A stretch of 64,000 nt of DNA. Origin: a virus. Below are positions 8,343 to 16,345 of the stretch, piece by piece; within the stretch, counting starts at the first letter, position 1, and each line of letters opens with the position of its first letter. The notes below the pieces were generated by a model. The model worked only from the letters and a program-made list of their open reading frames with translations. It had not been told where the DNA came from and did not search any database. Position numbers and translations under genes: made by a program. Where the stretch lies: positions 1 through 64,000 of IMG/VR virus record IMGVR_UViG_3300036859_000309. One strand, given 5' to 3'.

Positions 8343-8956
8343 TGTGGACCGTCCCCCCGCTTTGGCGCGGCCGAACCGTGGCCATCCTGGCCAGCGGGCC
8401 CAGCATGTCTCAGGAAGTGGCCGACCTGGTGCGATCGGCCGGCATCAGGGCCATTGCCATAAACAACACCTACCGGCTCGCGCCTTGGGCAGACATGCTC
8501 TACGCCGCAGACGCGCAGTGGTGGCGCGAGCACCCGTCGGCGCAGGAATTTCCAGGTCTGCGGGTCAGCGTTTCGGCGATGCCTGGGGTGCACCAGCTGC
8601 AGAACACCGGCACCGAAGGTTTCGAGCCGCATCGGATGGGTGTGCGCACCGGAGGCAACAGCGGGTACCAGGCGCTTCACATCGCGATCCACGGCGAGGC
8701 TCAGCGCATCCTGCTGTGTGGCTTCGACATGAGCAACCGCGGCGGCTTGCACTGGCATGGCGCGCATCCAGCGCCGCTGCGCAACACGGACGACCATTCC
8801 TATACCCGATGGGTGGCGCGTTTCGCCGCCCTGAAGGACATCGGCCCCGAGATCATAAATTGCACCCCCGGCTCGGCGATCACCTGCTTCCCGAGCATGG
8901 ACCTCCACGAGGCGCTGGACCATGAACATCACAGTCGTCACGCCGCCGCTGTTTGA
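8342..8956 (+). CDS. DUF115/sialyltransferase-like Rossmann protein
   Basis: 204 residues; the ATG overlaps the preceding stop (TGATG). It has a Rossmann-like start (VAILASGPSMSQE), a middle AINNTYRLAPWAD, and a conserved late motif GGNSGYQALHIAI followed by ILLCGFDMS. This arrangement resembles DUF115 (Maf-like) and GT42-type proteins that modify surface sugars; similar proteins occur in phages. It overlaps the connector gene by 35 bases, so it belongs to the head operon. Enzymatic activity and substrate are unknown. Confidence 0.55.
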   Translation: MWTVPPLWRGRTVAILASGPSMSQEVADLVRSAGIRAIAINNTYRLAPWADMLYAADAQWWREHPSAQEFPGLRVSVSAMPGVHQLQNTGTEGFEPHRMGVRTGGNSGYQALHIAIHGEAQRILLCGFDMSNRGGLHWHGAHPAPLRNTDDHSYTRWVARFAALKDIGPEIINCTPGSAITCFPSMDLHEALDHEHHSRHAAAV

Positions 8957-9578
8957 GCCGGTGACGGTTGCGGAGGCTGCACAGCATCTGCGCTGGGACC
9001 CGGAGCTCGAAGGCTCGCCCCCGGAGGAGGTCTTTCCGCTGCAGTCACTGCTCGAGCGCAACATCCGCACCGCCCGCGAGTTCGTAGAGAAGGGCACGCG
9101 CCGCGCGCTGGTAGAGCAGACCATTCGTCTTTCCGGCAGCGCTTGGGGCTCCGCGCCGGGCGGCCGCTTCCGCGATTGCCGGCGCTATGTCGAGCTGCTG
9201 CGGCCGCCGCTCATCGAGGTCTTGTCGCTCCAGTACTACGACGGAGCCAACGTGCTGCAGACGGTCGATCCGGCCAACTACTACGTGAGCGACGACCTGG
9301 TGCCGCGCCTTTACACCAGCACGGGCTACGCGTTCCCGATGTTCTATGAGCGCGACGACGCGGTTCGGGTGACCTATCGGGTGGGCTACGCGCCGGAAGC
9401 GGCGTCACCGATGACCCAGAAGGCCGCGGCCGCCAACGTGCCGTCGATGCTGAAGGACGCGATCCTGCTGCATGTGCAGATCTTGTCGGATCGCTTCGAC
9501 CGGAACGAGCGCGAGGACCTGGAGCGCGCGCGGGACGCGTTGATCACCCACAACCGCGTGCACACGTTCTCTGCATGA
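8922..9578 (+). CDS. Head-tail connector, gp6-like
   Basis: 218-residue adaptor that should bind under the portal. The N-terminal pattern PVTVAEAAQHLRWD, a helical stretch of about 30 residues, then the LLRPPLIEVLSLQYYD strand pair and a YYVSDDLVPRLY segment match the gp6/gp15-type connector family. The C-terminal helix (LKDAILLHVQIL) is also typical. It ends four bases into the next gene (ATGA). Confidence 0.85.
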   Translation: MNITVVTPPLFEPVTVAEAAQHLRWDPELEGSPPEEVFPLQSLLERNIRTAREFVEKGTRRALVEQTIRLSGSAWGSAPGGRFRDCRRYVELLRPPLIEVLSLQYYDGANVLQTVDPANYYVSDDLVPRLYTSTGYAFPMFYERDDAVRVTYRVGYAPEAASPMTQKAAAANVPSMLKDAILLHVQILSDRFDRNEREDLERARDALITHNRVHTFSA

Positions 9579-9943
9579 GCAGCTACGTCCAGGCCCAGAA
9601 GCTCAATCGGCGCATCACGATCGAGCGCAAGACCACGGCGAAGGACTCCTTCGGCCAGACGCAGATGGTGTGGCTGCTCGTGTGCAAGATGTGGGCGGCG
9701 GAGAAGTCGATCACCGGTAGCGGCTTCGTGAACCAGGAGTTCGCGACCGCCGGCACCGAGGTGAGCCGTGCGACGGCCAGTTTCCGGGTGCGCCGGCGTG
9801 CCGGCATCAGTGCAGGCATGCGGGTGGTCGAGCGTCGCAAGGGTTGGCCGACTACCTATTACGACATCAAGGTGGTGCTGCCCGACCTGCAGGACGGACG
9901 GTTCATGGATCTCGGCGTCGCCACCGGGGCAAACGAGGGCTGA
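9575..9943 (+). CDS. Head closure / head-tail joining protein
   Basis: 122 residues, with the beta-barrel layout of SPP1 gp16-type stopper proteins: LNRRITIERKTT, a WAAEKSITG turn, RRRAGISAGMRVVER and a final YYDIKVVLPD strand. ATGA overlap with the connector gene. It should seal the connector and contact the tail. Confidence 0.85.
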   Translation: MSSYVQAQKLNRRITIERKTTAKDSFGQTQMVWLLVCKMWAAEKSITGSGFVNQEFATAGTEVSRATASFRVRRRAGISAGMRVVERRKGWPTTYYDIKVVLPDLQDGRFMDLGVATGANEG

Positions 9944-9945
9944 TC

Positions 9946-10494
9946 ATGGCAAACGGGCGCAACCCGCGGCGGCGCCTCGGCCGAGGTTCTAGGCCGTCCG
10001 GCCCGGCGACCTTCCGGAAGGACACGATCGACATCGGCATTGTCAGCAACGTCACAGAATCGCTGGCAGCCCTGGAGGCTGGTATTCGCGAGAAGGTGCT
10101 GCGGTCGGCAGCGCGCGCCGGCGCCCTGGTCTTCTACACCGAGATGCGCCTCCGGGTGCCGGTGAAGTCCGGCGAGCTCTACAAGGCCATCTACCACTAC
10201 CACGACGACAAGGGCTCAACCGGCGCGCGGCAGACCTACTTCGTCGGCCCGAACAAGGTCAAGGCACCGCACTGGCACCAGGTCGAGTTTGGGCATTGGC
10301 AGGTCAACGTGGTGGTGAGGCTGCCGAACGGCCGGCTCGCCGCGACCAAGGAGCGCTTGGCGACGCCGAAGTGGATTCCTGCGAACCCCTATGTGCGGCC
10401 GACCTGGGAAGCGAAGAAGAACGCCGCGCTCTCCGCCTCCAAGCTGCGCATGGGTGAGCGGCTGAAGGAACTAATGAGGGAACTGCAATCATGA
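9946..10494 (+). CDS. HK97 gp10-like tail-completion protein
   Basis: 182 residues. After a basic N-terminal tail the family core begins at about residue 40 (LEAGIREKVLRSAARAGA) and continues with VPVKSGELYKAIY and the conserved HWHQVEFG. A basic C-terminus with PANPYVRPTWE is typical of the family. The ATG at 9946 is the first after the preceding stop. It probably acts in the neck between head closure and tail terminator. Confidence 0.8.
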   Translation: MANGRNPRRRLGRGSRPSGPATFRKDTIDIGIVSNVTESLAALEAGIREKVLRSAARAGALVFYTEMRLRVPVKSGELYKAIYHYHDDKGSTGARQTYFVGPNKVKAPHWHQVEFGHWQVNVVVRLPNGRLAATKERLATPKWIPANPYVRPTWEAKKNAALSASKLRMGERLKELMRELQS

Positions 10495-10847
10495 CCGTGC
10501 CAGCCCTCGTGTCTGCACTGGAGCCGTTGTTCGCCGGCGGCGTGTGGCCGCTGCGGGCCGACCAGGGCACCCCTATGCCGTACCTGACGTTCCAGCGGGT
10601 CGGTGGCCAACCTTCGAACACCTTCTGCGGCAATACCGACAAGGAGAACGGTCGTTGGCAGTTCAACGCCTGGGCCAGAACCTCGGAGCAAGCCGACTCG
10701 CTGATGAAGCAGGTGAAGGCGATCGTTTGCGACCAGGCAACCTTCTGCGGCGTATCGCTCGGCGAGCGCGAATGGGTCGAAGGCTACGACACGCGCACCT
10801 TCGGCGCCCGTCAGGACTTTTCCATCTGGTGGGCTACCACCGGATGA
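10491..10847 (+). CDS. DUF3168-family tail terminator-like protein
   Basis: 118 residues starting at an ATGA overlap. The signature MPYLTFQRVGG, then GRWQFNAWARTSEQAD and a final short strand is typical of DUF3168 proteins (gp17/gpU-like), which cap the tail tube at the head-proximal end. Its position just before the tail genes supports this. Confidence 0.8.
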   Translation: MTVPALVSALEPLFAGGVWPLRADQGTPMPYLTFQRVGGQPSNTFCGNTDKENGRWQFNAWARTSEQADSLMKQVKAIVCDQATFCGVSLGEREWVEGYDTRTFGARQDFSIWWATTG

Positions 10848-11386
10848 TGAAAGCCGCAGAGAAGTGCTGCTCGAGGTGCGGCGACGTGAAGGCGATGGAT
10901 CAGTTCGGTCTCCACAAAGGGAAGCCGCACACGTATTGCAAGGCATGTCGGCGGCTGGAATGCGCAGAGTGGCGCGCGCGCAATAAGGGCTACCGAGCAG
11001 CGTACTACGCCAAGAACGCAGCTGCAGAGAACAGCCGCCCGCGTCCCGACAAGAAGGCCTACTGCGAACGGAATCGGGAAACGATCAACCAACGGTCATT
11101 GGCGTGGGCAAAGGCAAACCCGGGGAAAGCGGCTGCGAGAGCTATGCGTCGGATTGCGACTGCAAAGCGGGCGACGCCACTCTGGGCATCCAAGGAACGC
11201 ATTGATGCCGTTTACGCGCTTGCGGCACGCCTGACGCGAGAAACCGGCGTTTCGCACCACGTGGACCACATCGTTCCACTCACCAGCCGTCTGGTGTGTG
11301 GCCTACATGTTGAATGGAACCTGCAGGTGCTTCCCGCGAGGGAGAACCTCGAAAAGAGCAATCGGAGCTGGCCACAAAAGCCATAG
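10844..11386 (+). CDS. HNH homing-type endonuclease with zinc ribbon
   Basis: 180 residues. The N-terminus has a zinc ribbon (CSRCG near residue 9 and YCKAC near 30), the middle is basic, and the C-terminus carries an HNH core: HHVDHIVPLTS, then HVEWNLQVLP and ENLEKSNR. The His-Asn-His residues are present, so it should be active. It sits between two essential tail genes, has an ATGA start overlap and is followed by a terminator, the pattern of an inserted homing endonuclease. Confidence 0.85.
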   Translation: MMKAAEKCCSRCGDVKAMDQFGLHKGKPHTYCKACRRLECAEWRARNKGYRAAYYAKNAAAENSRPRPDKKAYCERNRETINQRSLAWAKANPGKAAARAMRRIATAKRATPLWASKERIDAVYALAARLTRETGVSHHVDHIVPLTSRLVCGLHVEWNLQVLPARENLEKSNRSWPQKP

Positions 11387-11405
11387 ACCTCGACTGCACC
11401 AAGCT

Positions 11406-11436
11406 AGCCGCCACGGGCAACCGTAGCGGCTTTTTT
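11406..11436 (+). terminator. Rho-independent terminator
   Basis: Stem AGCCGC / GCGGCT with an inner ACGG / CCGT pairing and six T. It separates the head/neck operon from the tail tube gene. Confidence 0.85.
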
Positions 11437-11489
11437 CATGCCCTTTCCGGGCGATTGCAAGTGGCTGAAAGGCCCGAAAGGAAACTGCC

Positions 11490-11936
11490 ATGCCCTCCGA
11501 AGTAGTCCTCGTCCAGGGTCTCTCGATCCGCATCTCCAACAACGAAGTGACGGAGCTCAACCAGAGCCCGTCGCCGGCCTCGGCGGTACTCGATTGCATC
11601 GGCCGCGAGATCCAGTACCAAGGCGGTACCGCGACCGAGATCGACGTCACCACCTTCTGCTCGACCGCCAAGGAATTCCGCCTCGGCCTGGAGGACAGCG
11701 GCACCATGACGGTCTCCGGGCACTGGAAGCAAGGCAACGCCGCGCACGCGGTGATCCGGCAGGCGGCCGCCGACAAGCTCTCGCGCCTGATCGAGGTCGA
11801 GTTCGCAGACGGCTCAATCTTCCGATGCCTGGCCTTCGTGTCGCAGCGGTCCTGGTCAGCAGCCGTCGACGGCGTTGTCACCGCGACCTTCAACTTCCGC
11901 CTGACCGGCGCGACCGAAGAGATCGACCCGGCCTGA
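11490..11936 (+). CDS. Major tail tube protein
   Basis: 148 residues with AAAGGA seven bases upstream. The beta-rich sequence includes a tube-like loop region (STAKEFRLGLEDSGTMTVSG) and a C-terminal strand (GVVTATFNFRLTG), as in lambda gpV N-domain/TTP-type tail tube proteins. It lacks the extra Ig-like C-terminal domain of lambda gpV. It should polymerise as hexameric rings around the tape measure. Placement ahead of the chaperone genes would be canonical but for the sugar-modification cassette between them. Confidence 0.8.
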   Translation: MPSEVVLVQGLSIRISNNEVTELNQSPSPASAVLDCIGREIQYQGGTATEIDVTTFCSTAKEFRLGLEDSGTMTVSGHWKQGNAAHAVIRQAAADKLSRLIEVEFADGSIFRCLAFVSQRSWSAAVDGVVTATFNFRLTGATEEIDPA

Positions 11937-11941
11937 TACGC

Positions 11942-12706
11942 ATGCGCGCGCAATGCTCCCTGCCGGACGGCCCGAACTACCGCAAGGCAGAGTTCGTGGC
12001 CGGCCTCCGCGCGGCCGGCTACGAGGTCGAGGGTCGCATTGGACGCCCGACCCCGGCCGACATCCTGGTCATCTGGAATCGCACGGCGTCGCGCGAGCTC
12101 GAGGCGCTGCGCTTCGAGTATGCGGGCGCGCGGGTGTTGGTCTGCGAGAACGGCTACCTCGGCAAGGAGTGGCGCGGGCTCAAGTGGTTCGCCATGGCCT
12201 GGGGCCATCACCTGGGCGCCGGACTCTGGCCAGATTGCGGGCCCGAGCGTTGGGATTCCTGGGGCGTCGAGCTCTCGCCCTGGCGCACGAGCGGCCAGGA
12301 GACGGTAATCCTCGCGCAGCGCGGTATCGGCGAGCGCGGCATCGCATCGCCGCCGAACTGGGCGCAGGACGTGCAACGCCGCATCGGCGCCCGGATCCGG
12401 CAGCACCCTGGCGCGGAGGCGCCGGCGGTTCCGCTCAGCGAAGACCTGAAGGACGCTTCCTCCGTCGTGACCTTCCATAGCGCCGCGGCGCTGAAGGCGC
12501 TGATTCTCGGCGTCCCCGTCTGGCATGCGTTCGACCGATGGATCGGTGCGCGCGCGGCGCGGCCGCTATCGGAATTCGGCGGTGAGCCGAAGCGGGATGA
12601 CGGTGATCGCCTCGCCATGTTCCGGCGGCTCGCCTGGGCGATGTGGAGCGTCGATGAAGTTCGAAGCGGCGAACCATTCCGGAGGCTCGCATGCATGTCC
12701 TCATGA
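11942..12706 (+). CDS. Glycosyltransferase-like protein, cassette gene 1
   Basis: 254 residues. The N-terminal half has Rossmann-like strands (ADILVIWNR, GARVLVCENGYLG). The C-terminal half contains SSVVTFHSAAALKALILGVP, the pattern by which GT-B capsular-polysaccharide and Kdo-type transferases hold the donor. I infer a sugar transferase or capsule-synthesis-type enzyme; donor and acceptor are unknown. It starts six bases after the tail tube gene and overlaps the next cassette gene by 16 bases. Confidence 0.55.
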   Translation: MRAQCSLPDGPNYRKAEFVAGLRAAGYEVEGRIGRPTPADILVIWNRTASRELEALRFEYAGARVLVCENGYLGKEWRGLKWFAMAWGHHLGAGLWPDCGPERWDSWGVELSPWRTSGQETVILAQRGIGERGIASPPNWAQDVQRRIGARIRQHPGAEAPAVPLSEDLKDASSVVTFHSAAALKALILGVPVWHAFDRWIGARAARPLSEFGGEPKRDDGDRLAMFRRLAWAMWSVDEVRSGEPFRRLACMSS

Positions 12707-13524
12707 CAGGAAAAGGGACCAGCGGCAGCTGGGCTATTCGCGGCGTGCAGCTCGGCCAGACGATCGGCGCCGCTGTCATCCCGAACGCGCTGGATGTTGC
12801 GCCATACGACCTCGCGGTGCTCGTGAAGCGACCGACGGCTGATCTGCTGCAGCGCCTGCGTCGGGCGAACGTTCGGATCATCTGGGACGTGGTGGACGCA
12901 TATCCGCAGCCGGCCGGCAACGCATGGGGAAAGGAGCGCTGCCTCGACTGGCTGGAAGAGATGTTCGTGATGATCCAGCCGGCCGGGATCGTGGCGGCGA
13001 CCGAGGCCATGGCGAACGACTGCACTCGCTTCGGAGTGCCTGTGCTGGCGCTTCCGCACCACGCGCGGCCAGGCCTGAGGGCCAATCCGGTGCGGCCGGT
13101 CAAGGTGGTGGGCTACGAAGGCGGGGAGCACTACCTCGGCTGGTGGCGCGAAGTGATCGAGGCGGAATGCGCCCGGCGCGGCTGGCAATTCGTGATGCAG
13201 CCGGCCGAGCTCGCGGACGTCGACATCGTGCTCGCGCTCCGAGACGCCTGTGGCTACGCGCCGCGGCACTGGAAAAGCAACGTGAAGCTGGCGAACGCCC
13301 AAGGCAGCGGGACGCCGGTGATCTGCGGGCGTGAGGCCGGGTACCTCGAGACGCAGAGCGGCGCTGAGCGCTGGGCGGATACGCCAGAAGAGCTGACCGA
13401 GGCGTTCGATGCGCTGGAGCCGACCGAAGTGCGCTTCGCTGCCTCCCGTCTGCTGAAGGATGCCGCGCCGACCATCGATTCAATCGCGGAGACCTACCTT
13501 TCATGGCTTCGATCGAAATTCTGA
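12691..13524 (+). CDS. GT-B-type glycosyltransferase, cassette gene 2
   Basis: 277 residues. It resembles a short GT4-type enzyme: an N-terminal domain containing IIWDVVDAYPQP, and a C-terminal domain with NAQGSGTPVICGREAGYLE, matching the nucleotide-sugar binding loop (G-x-P-V-x-x...E). The N-terminal domain is smaller than in cellular enzymes. Overlaps at both ends imply co-translation with its neighbours. Acceptor unknown; possibly a virion protein or a host surface glycan. Confidence 0.6.
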   Translation: MHVLMTGKGTSGSWAIRGVQLGQTIGAAVIPNALDVAPYDLAVLVKRPTADLLQRLRRANVRIIWDVVDAYPQPAGNAWGKERCLDWLEEMFVMIQPAGIVAATEAMANDCTRFGVPVLALPHHARPGLRANPVRPVKVVGYEGGEHYLGWWREVIEAECARRGWQFVMQPAELADVDIVLALRDACGYAPRHWKSNVKLANAQGSGTPVICGREAGYLETQSGAERWADTPEELTEAFDALEPTEVRFAASRLLKDAAPTIDSIAETYLSWLRSKF

Positions 13525-14294
13525 GGGCGCGCCACCAATCGCCGACCGGCGAGGGGATGCTGAGGGCGCTGGCTGCGGCCGCTAAGGATGCCGGCGACCA
13601 GGTCACCGAGACCAGCAAGTTCAAGGGCGCCAGCGACTGGCTCGTTCTCTTCGGAGTCGGGGCCGACGTCAACAACCGGGCGCGCAAGGCGCAGATCGCG
13701 CGCGGCGCCCGCGCGCTGCTCTGGGACATGGGTTACATGGAACGGAAGAAGGTGGTCGGCCACTTGCGCATGTCGATCAACACGGACCATCCGCCGCAGT
13801 ACTTGGACCAAACCTCAGGCGACGCCAGTCGCTTCGATCCATTGGGCATCGCCCTGAGAGAGGACCACGACCCGGACGGCCCGATCCTGCTCATCGGCCT
13901 CGGTCGCAAGTCGCGCGCGTATCTCGGGCAGCCGAACTGGGAGGCCAAGAACTACGCAGCGCTGGCTGCGCGGTTCCCTGGGCGGCCAATCGTCTATCGG
14001 CCAAAGGGTGAGGACGACCTCGTGCTGCCTTGCAAGAAAGACGGCACGACGCCAATCGAGGATCTGCTGCGCGGCGCCGCGCTGGTGGTGTGCAGGCACA
14101 GCAACGTCGCGGTAGATGCCGCGATCGCCGGCGTGCCATTCGAGGCAGAGGACGGTGCCGCGATGTGGCTGCAGCAGCGGGAGTTCACGCCCGAGAACCG
14201 ACTGGAGTTTCTGCGCCGGCTGGCCTGGTGGCAGTGGAAATCGACCGAAGCGGCGCAGGCCTGGGCCTTCGCCAAGGGGATCACATGCGCTTGA
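13503..14294 (+). CDS. Glycosyltransferase-like protein, cassette gene 3
   Basis: 263 residues. After a variable N-terminus it has the strand ILLIGLGRKSRAYLG and, near residue 195, ALVVCRHSNVAVDAAIAGVP, again a GT-B donor-site pattern similar to that of cassette gene 1. The two may be distant paralogues. It overlaps the preceding gene by 22 bases and the methyltransferase gene by 10. Function inferred from the motif and context only. Confidence 0.5.
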   Translation: MASIEILRARHQSPTGEGMLRALAAAAKDAGDQVTETSKFKGASDWLVLFGVGADVNNRARKAQIARGARALLWDMGYMERKKVVGHLRMSINTDHPPQYLDQTSGDASRFDPLGIALREDHDPDGPILLIGLGRKSRAYLGQPNWEAKNYAALAARFPGRPIVYRPKGEDDLVLPCKKDGTTPIEDLLRGAALVVCRHSNVAVDAAIAGVPFEAEDGAAMWLQQREFTPENRLEFLRRLAWWQWKSTEAAQAWAFAKGITCA

Positions 14295-14788
14295 ATATCG
14301 GATGCGGCGGCCGTCGGCTGCCTGGGTACACGGGCGTGGACGCTGTGGAGCGCCCGGCTGCGGACATCATCGCGCCAGCTCACAAGGTGCCACTCGCTGA
14401 CGGTGTCGCCGAAGAGGTACTGGCAGTTCACTTGGTCGAGCACATCCTGCCTTGGGAACTCAAGGCGGCGCTCGCTGAATGGCATCGCCTGCTGCGGCCG
14501 CGTGGACTCCTGGTGCTCGAGCTTCCGGATCTGCTGAAGTGCTGCCGAAACATCTTGGACGGACGGGCGAAGGGCGGGAAGCACCCTGACCAGCTCGGAA
14601 TGTGGGGCTTGTTCGGCGACAACCGCTACGAAGACCCTTACATGCTGCACCGCTGGGCCTACACCTTCTCGACGCTGGCGCCGATCGTCGAAGAGGCAGG
14701 CTTCACAAGCATCGTGGAACGGACCACGCAATTCCATCCCGCGGGGCGTGAGCATCGCGATTTCAGGCTCGAAGCGCGCAAGGCCTGA
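14285..14788 (+). CDS. SAM-dependent methyltransferase, cassette gene 4
   Basis: 167-residue class I methyltransferase of the short type found in polysaccharide clusters. Motif I is LNIGCGGRRLPGYTGVD at the N-terminus, followed by VHLVEHIL and LRPRGLLVLELPD. The rest of the core is complete. Among glycosyltransferases, its likely substrate is a sugar hydroxyl or a glycan intermediate, but this is inference. Confidence 0.75.
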   Translation: MRLNIGCGGRRLPGYTGVDAVERPAADIIAPAHKVPLADGVAEEVLAVHLVEHILPWELKAALAEWHRLLRPRGLLVLELPDLLKCCRNILDGRAKGGKHPDQLGMWGLFGDNRYEDPYMLHRWAYTFSTLAPIVEEAGFTSIVERTTQFHPAGREHRDFRLEARKA

Positions 14789-14792
14789 AGGC

Positions 14793-15464
14793 ATGCTCAA
14801 CATCTATTTCGGCCACGACGAGCGGGCCGAGGCGGGTACGACCGTGTTCGTTCGCTCGGTAATCGCGACCACGCGGCAGCCTCTGTCGCTCACGCCCATC
14901 ACCAGGATGAACCTCGGTGCGCAGCCTGAGGGCTCTAACGCCTTCACGTTTCGGCGTTTCCTGGTGCCCTACCTGCAGGACTGGACTGGCTGGGCTGTGT
15001 TCGTGGACGGCAGCGACATGCTGTGCCGTGCCGATCTTGGCGAGATGCTGGCCCTGGCCGACCATCGAATGGCCGTTCAGGTGGTGAAGCACGACTACCA
15101 GACCAAGCACCCGCGCAAGTACCGCGGCACGGCCATGGAGGCCGACAACGCGGACTACGAGCGCAAGCAGTGGGCGAGTGTCATGCTGATCAACTGCAAC
15201 CACTTCGGCTGGCGCAAGCTGACGCCGGAGTACGTGGCCAAGGCGGACCCCTTGCACTTGCTGCAGCTGAGATTCCTGCCTGACGAACGAATCGGCGCGC
15301 TGCCGGCCGAGTGGAACTGGCTGGCCGACGAGCACGGCGTGAACGCTGACGCCAAGTTGCTGCACTTCACGGCAGGCATCCCCGCATTCTCCGAACACCA
15401 CGACGCGCCCATGGCGGACGAATGGCGCGCGCACCTTTATTTCTCAACCACAGCCACCGGCTAA
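14793..15464 (+). CDS. GT-A-like glycosyltransferase, cassette gene 5
   Basis: 223 residues. It starts with a short nucleotide-sugar domain (MLNIYFGHDERAEAG), then FRRFLVPYL and AVFVDGSDMLCRADL, a DxD-type metal and donor motif as in GT8-like enzymes. Later come SVMLINCNHFGWRKL and AEWNWLADE, also typical. It ends five bases before the tail chaperone gene, so the cassette is transcribed with the tail operon. Confidence 0.65.
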   Translation: MLNIYFGHDERAEAGTTVFVRSVIATTRQPLSLTPITRMNLGAQPEGSNAFTFRRFLVPYLQDWTGWAVFVDGSDMLCRADLGEMLALADHRMAVQVVKHDYQTKHPRKYRGTAMEADNADYERKQWASVMLINCNHFGWRKLTPEYVAKADPLHLLQLRFLPDERIGALPAEWNWLADEHGVNADAKLLHFTAGIPAFSEHHDAPMADEWRAHLYFSTTATG

Positions 15465-15469
15465 GCAAC

Positions 15470-15913
15470 ATGAAATTCGACATCGACGCGCTCGAGCAAT
15501 CGACCAACACCACCTTCGACTTGATCGTCGGCCACAAGGACGCCGGCAAAGACGCCGAAGGCAAGCCCATGCAGGGCGATCCGGTCGGATTCAAGGTGCT
15601 GGGCCCCGGCAGTGACCAATACAACAAGGTCGAGCGGGACATCCAGATCCTGAACATCAAAGAGGCGAACACCCGCAAGGCGCCCCTGGACATGAAGACC
15701 GACGAGGGCGCCGCCGTCGCGGCCGACGGTGGCGATATGCGCCGCGACCTGGTGATCTTTGCCTGCACGGTGGGCTGGTTTGGCTTCGAAGCCAACGGCC
15801 AGCCGGCCGAGTTCAGCCGCGAGAACCTCGCTCGCGTGCTCAAGGCTAGGCCGAACTGGGCGCGCCGGCTGCTCAACGCCATCGAGAACGAGGCAAATTT
15901 CGAAGGGGCCTGA
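15470..15913 (+). CDS. Tail assembly chaperone (gpG-like)
   Basis: 147-residue protein immediately upstream of the tape measure gene, the standard position of gpG-type chaperones that load on the tape measure before tube assembly. The sequence is acidic and compact (MKFDIDALEQST, VERDIQILN). Near its end the message has a slippery heptamer, and the -1 frame stays open to 16344, giving a longer gpGT-like product. ATG 15470 is the first start after the cassette. Confidence 0.8.
   Translation: MKFDIDALEQSTNTTFDLIVGHKDAGKDAEGKPMQGDPVGFKVLGPGSDQYNKVERDIQILNIKEANTRKAPLDMKTDEGAAVAADGGDMRRDLVIFACTVGWFGFEANGQPAEFSRENLARVLKARPNWARRLLNAIENEANFEGA
15895..15901 (+). promoter_or_regulatory. -1 programmed frameshift site
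   Basis: AAATTTC lies in frame as A-AAT-TTC, a canonical X-XXY-YYZ slippery heptamer, 10 bases before the chaperone stop. The -1 frame has no stop from 15850 to 16344 and no start suited to independent translation. This matches lambda G/GT. Confidence 0.8.
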
Positions 15914-16344
15914 CGGCGGCCCTGCTTGAGTTCGCCCGCGCGCATTTCGCGCTGTCAAAGCCCGATCCGAAGACGGGCAAGACCCGGCTCAAGCTGCTGA
16001 TCGAGATCCGGGAACAGACCGGTGTCGTTGCTCCCGAGCTGGAGCGGCTGCCGGCGCTCCCGATCGAAACCGCCCACGTGTGGGAGTGGTACCAGGACCT
16101 GAGCGCGGCCCGCGGCGCGGGCTTCAGCATCAACGCCATCGCCTGGACGGATATGTGGGCGTTCTTCGACCTGAAGCGCTTCCGTCCGGAGCCCTGGGAA
16201 GTGCAGGCGATCCGAGCGCTTGACGACGCATTCCTGATGAGTCGGCTCGATGCGACCACCAGCGCCGTAGCGGGTGCGAAGACCCTGAAGAACCAGATGA
16301 CGGGCAACGCCGCCAGGAATGGCGCGCCGCCAACGGGGAAGTGA
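15901..16344 (+). CDS. Frameshift extension of tail chaperone (gpT-like part)
   Basis: 147 codons reached by -1 slippage at 15895-15901, giving a fusion of about 291 residues with the first 144 of the chaperone. The extension contains a helical, Trp-rich stretch (WEWYQDLSAARGAGFS, then WTDMWAFFDLKRF), as expected for T domains that bind tail tube protein. A GTG at 16078 would give only the last 88 residues. Downstream is the tape measure gene, starting two bases after this stop. Confidence 0.75.
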   Translation, partial: RRGLTAALLEFARAHFALSKPDPKTGKTRLKLLIEIREQTGVVAPELERLPALPIETAHVWEWYQDLSAARGAGFSINAIAWTDMWAFFDLKRFRPEPWEVQAIRALDDAFLMSRLDATTSAVAGAKTLKNQMTGNAARNGAPPTGK

Positions 16345-16345
16345 T

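Noticed and set aside
10844-11386. Tail gene interrupted by the HNH gene
   Set aside because: Both flanking genes are complete; the nuclease gene lies between genes.
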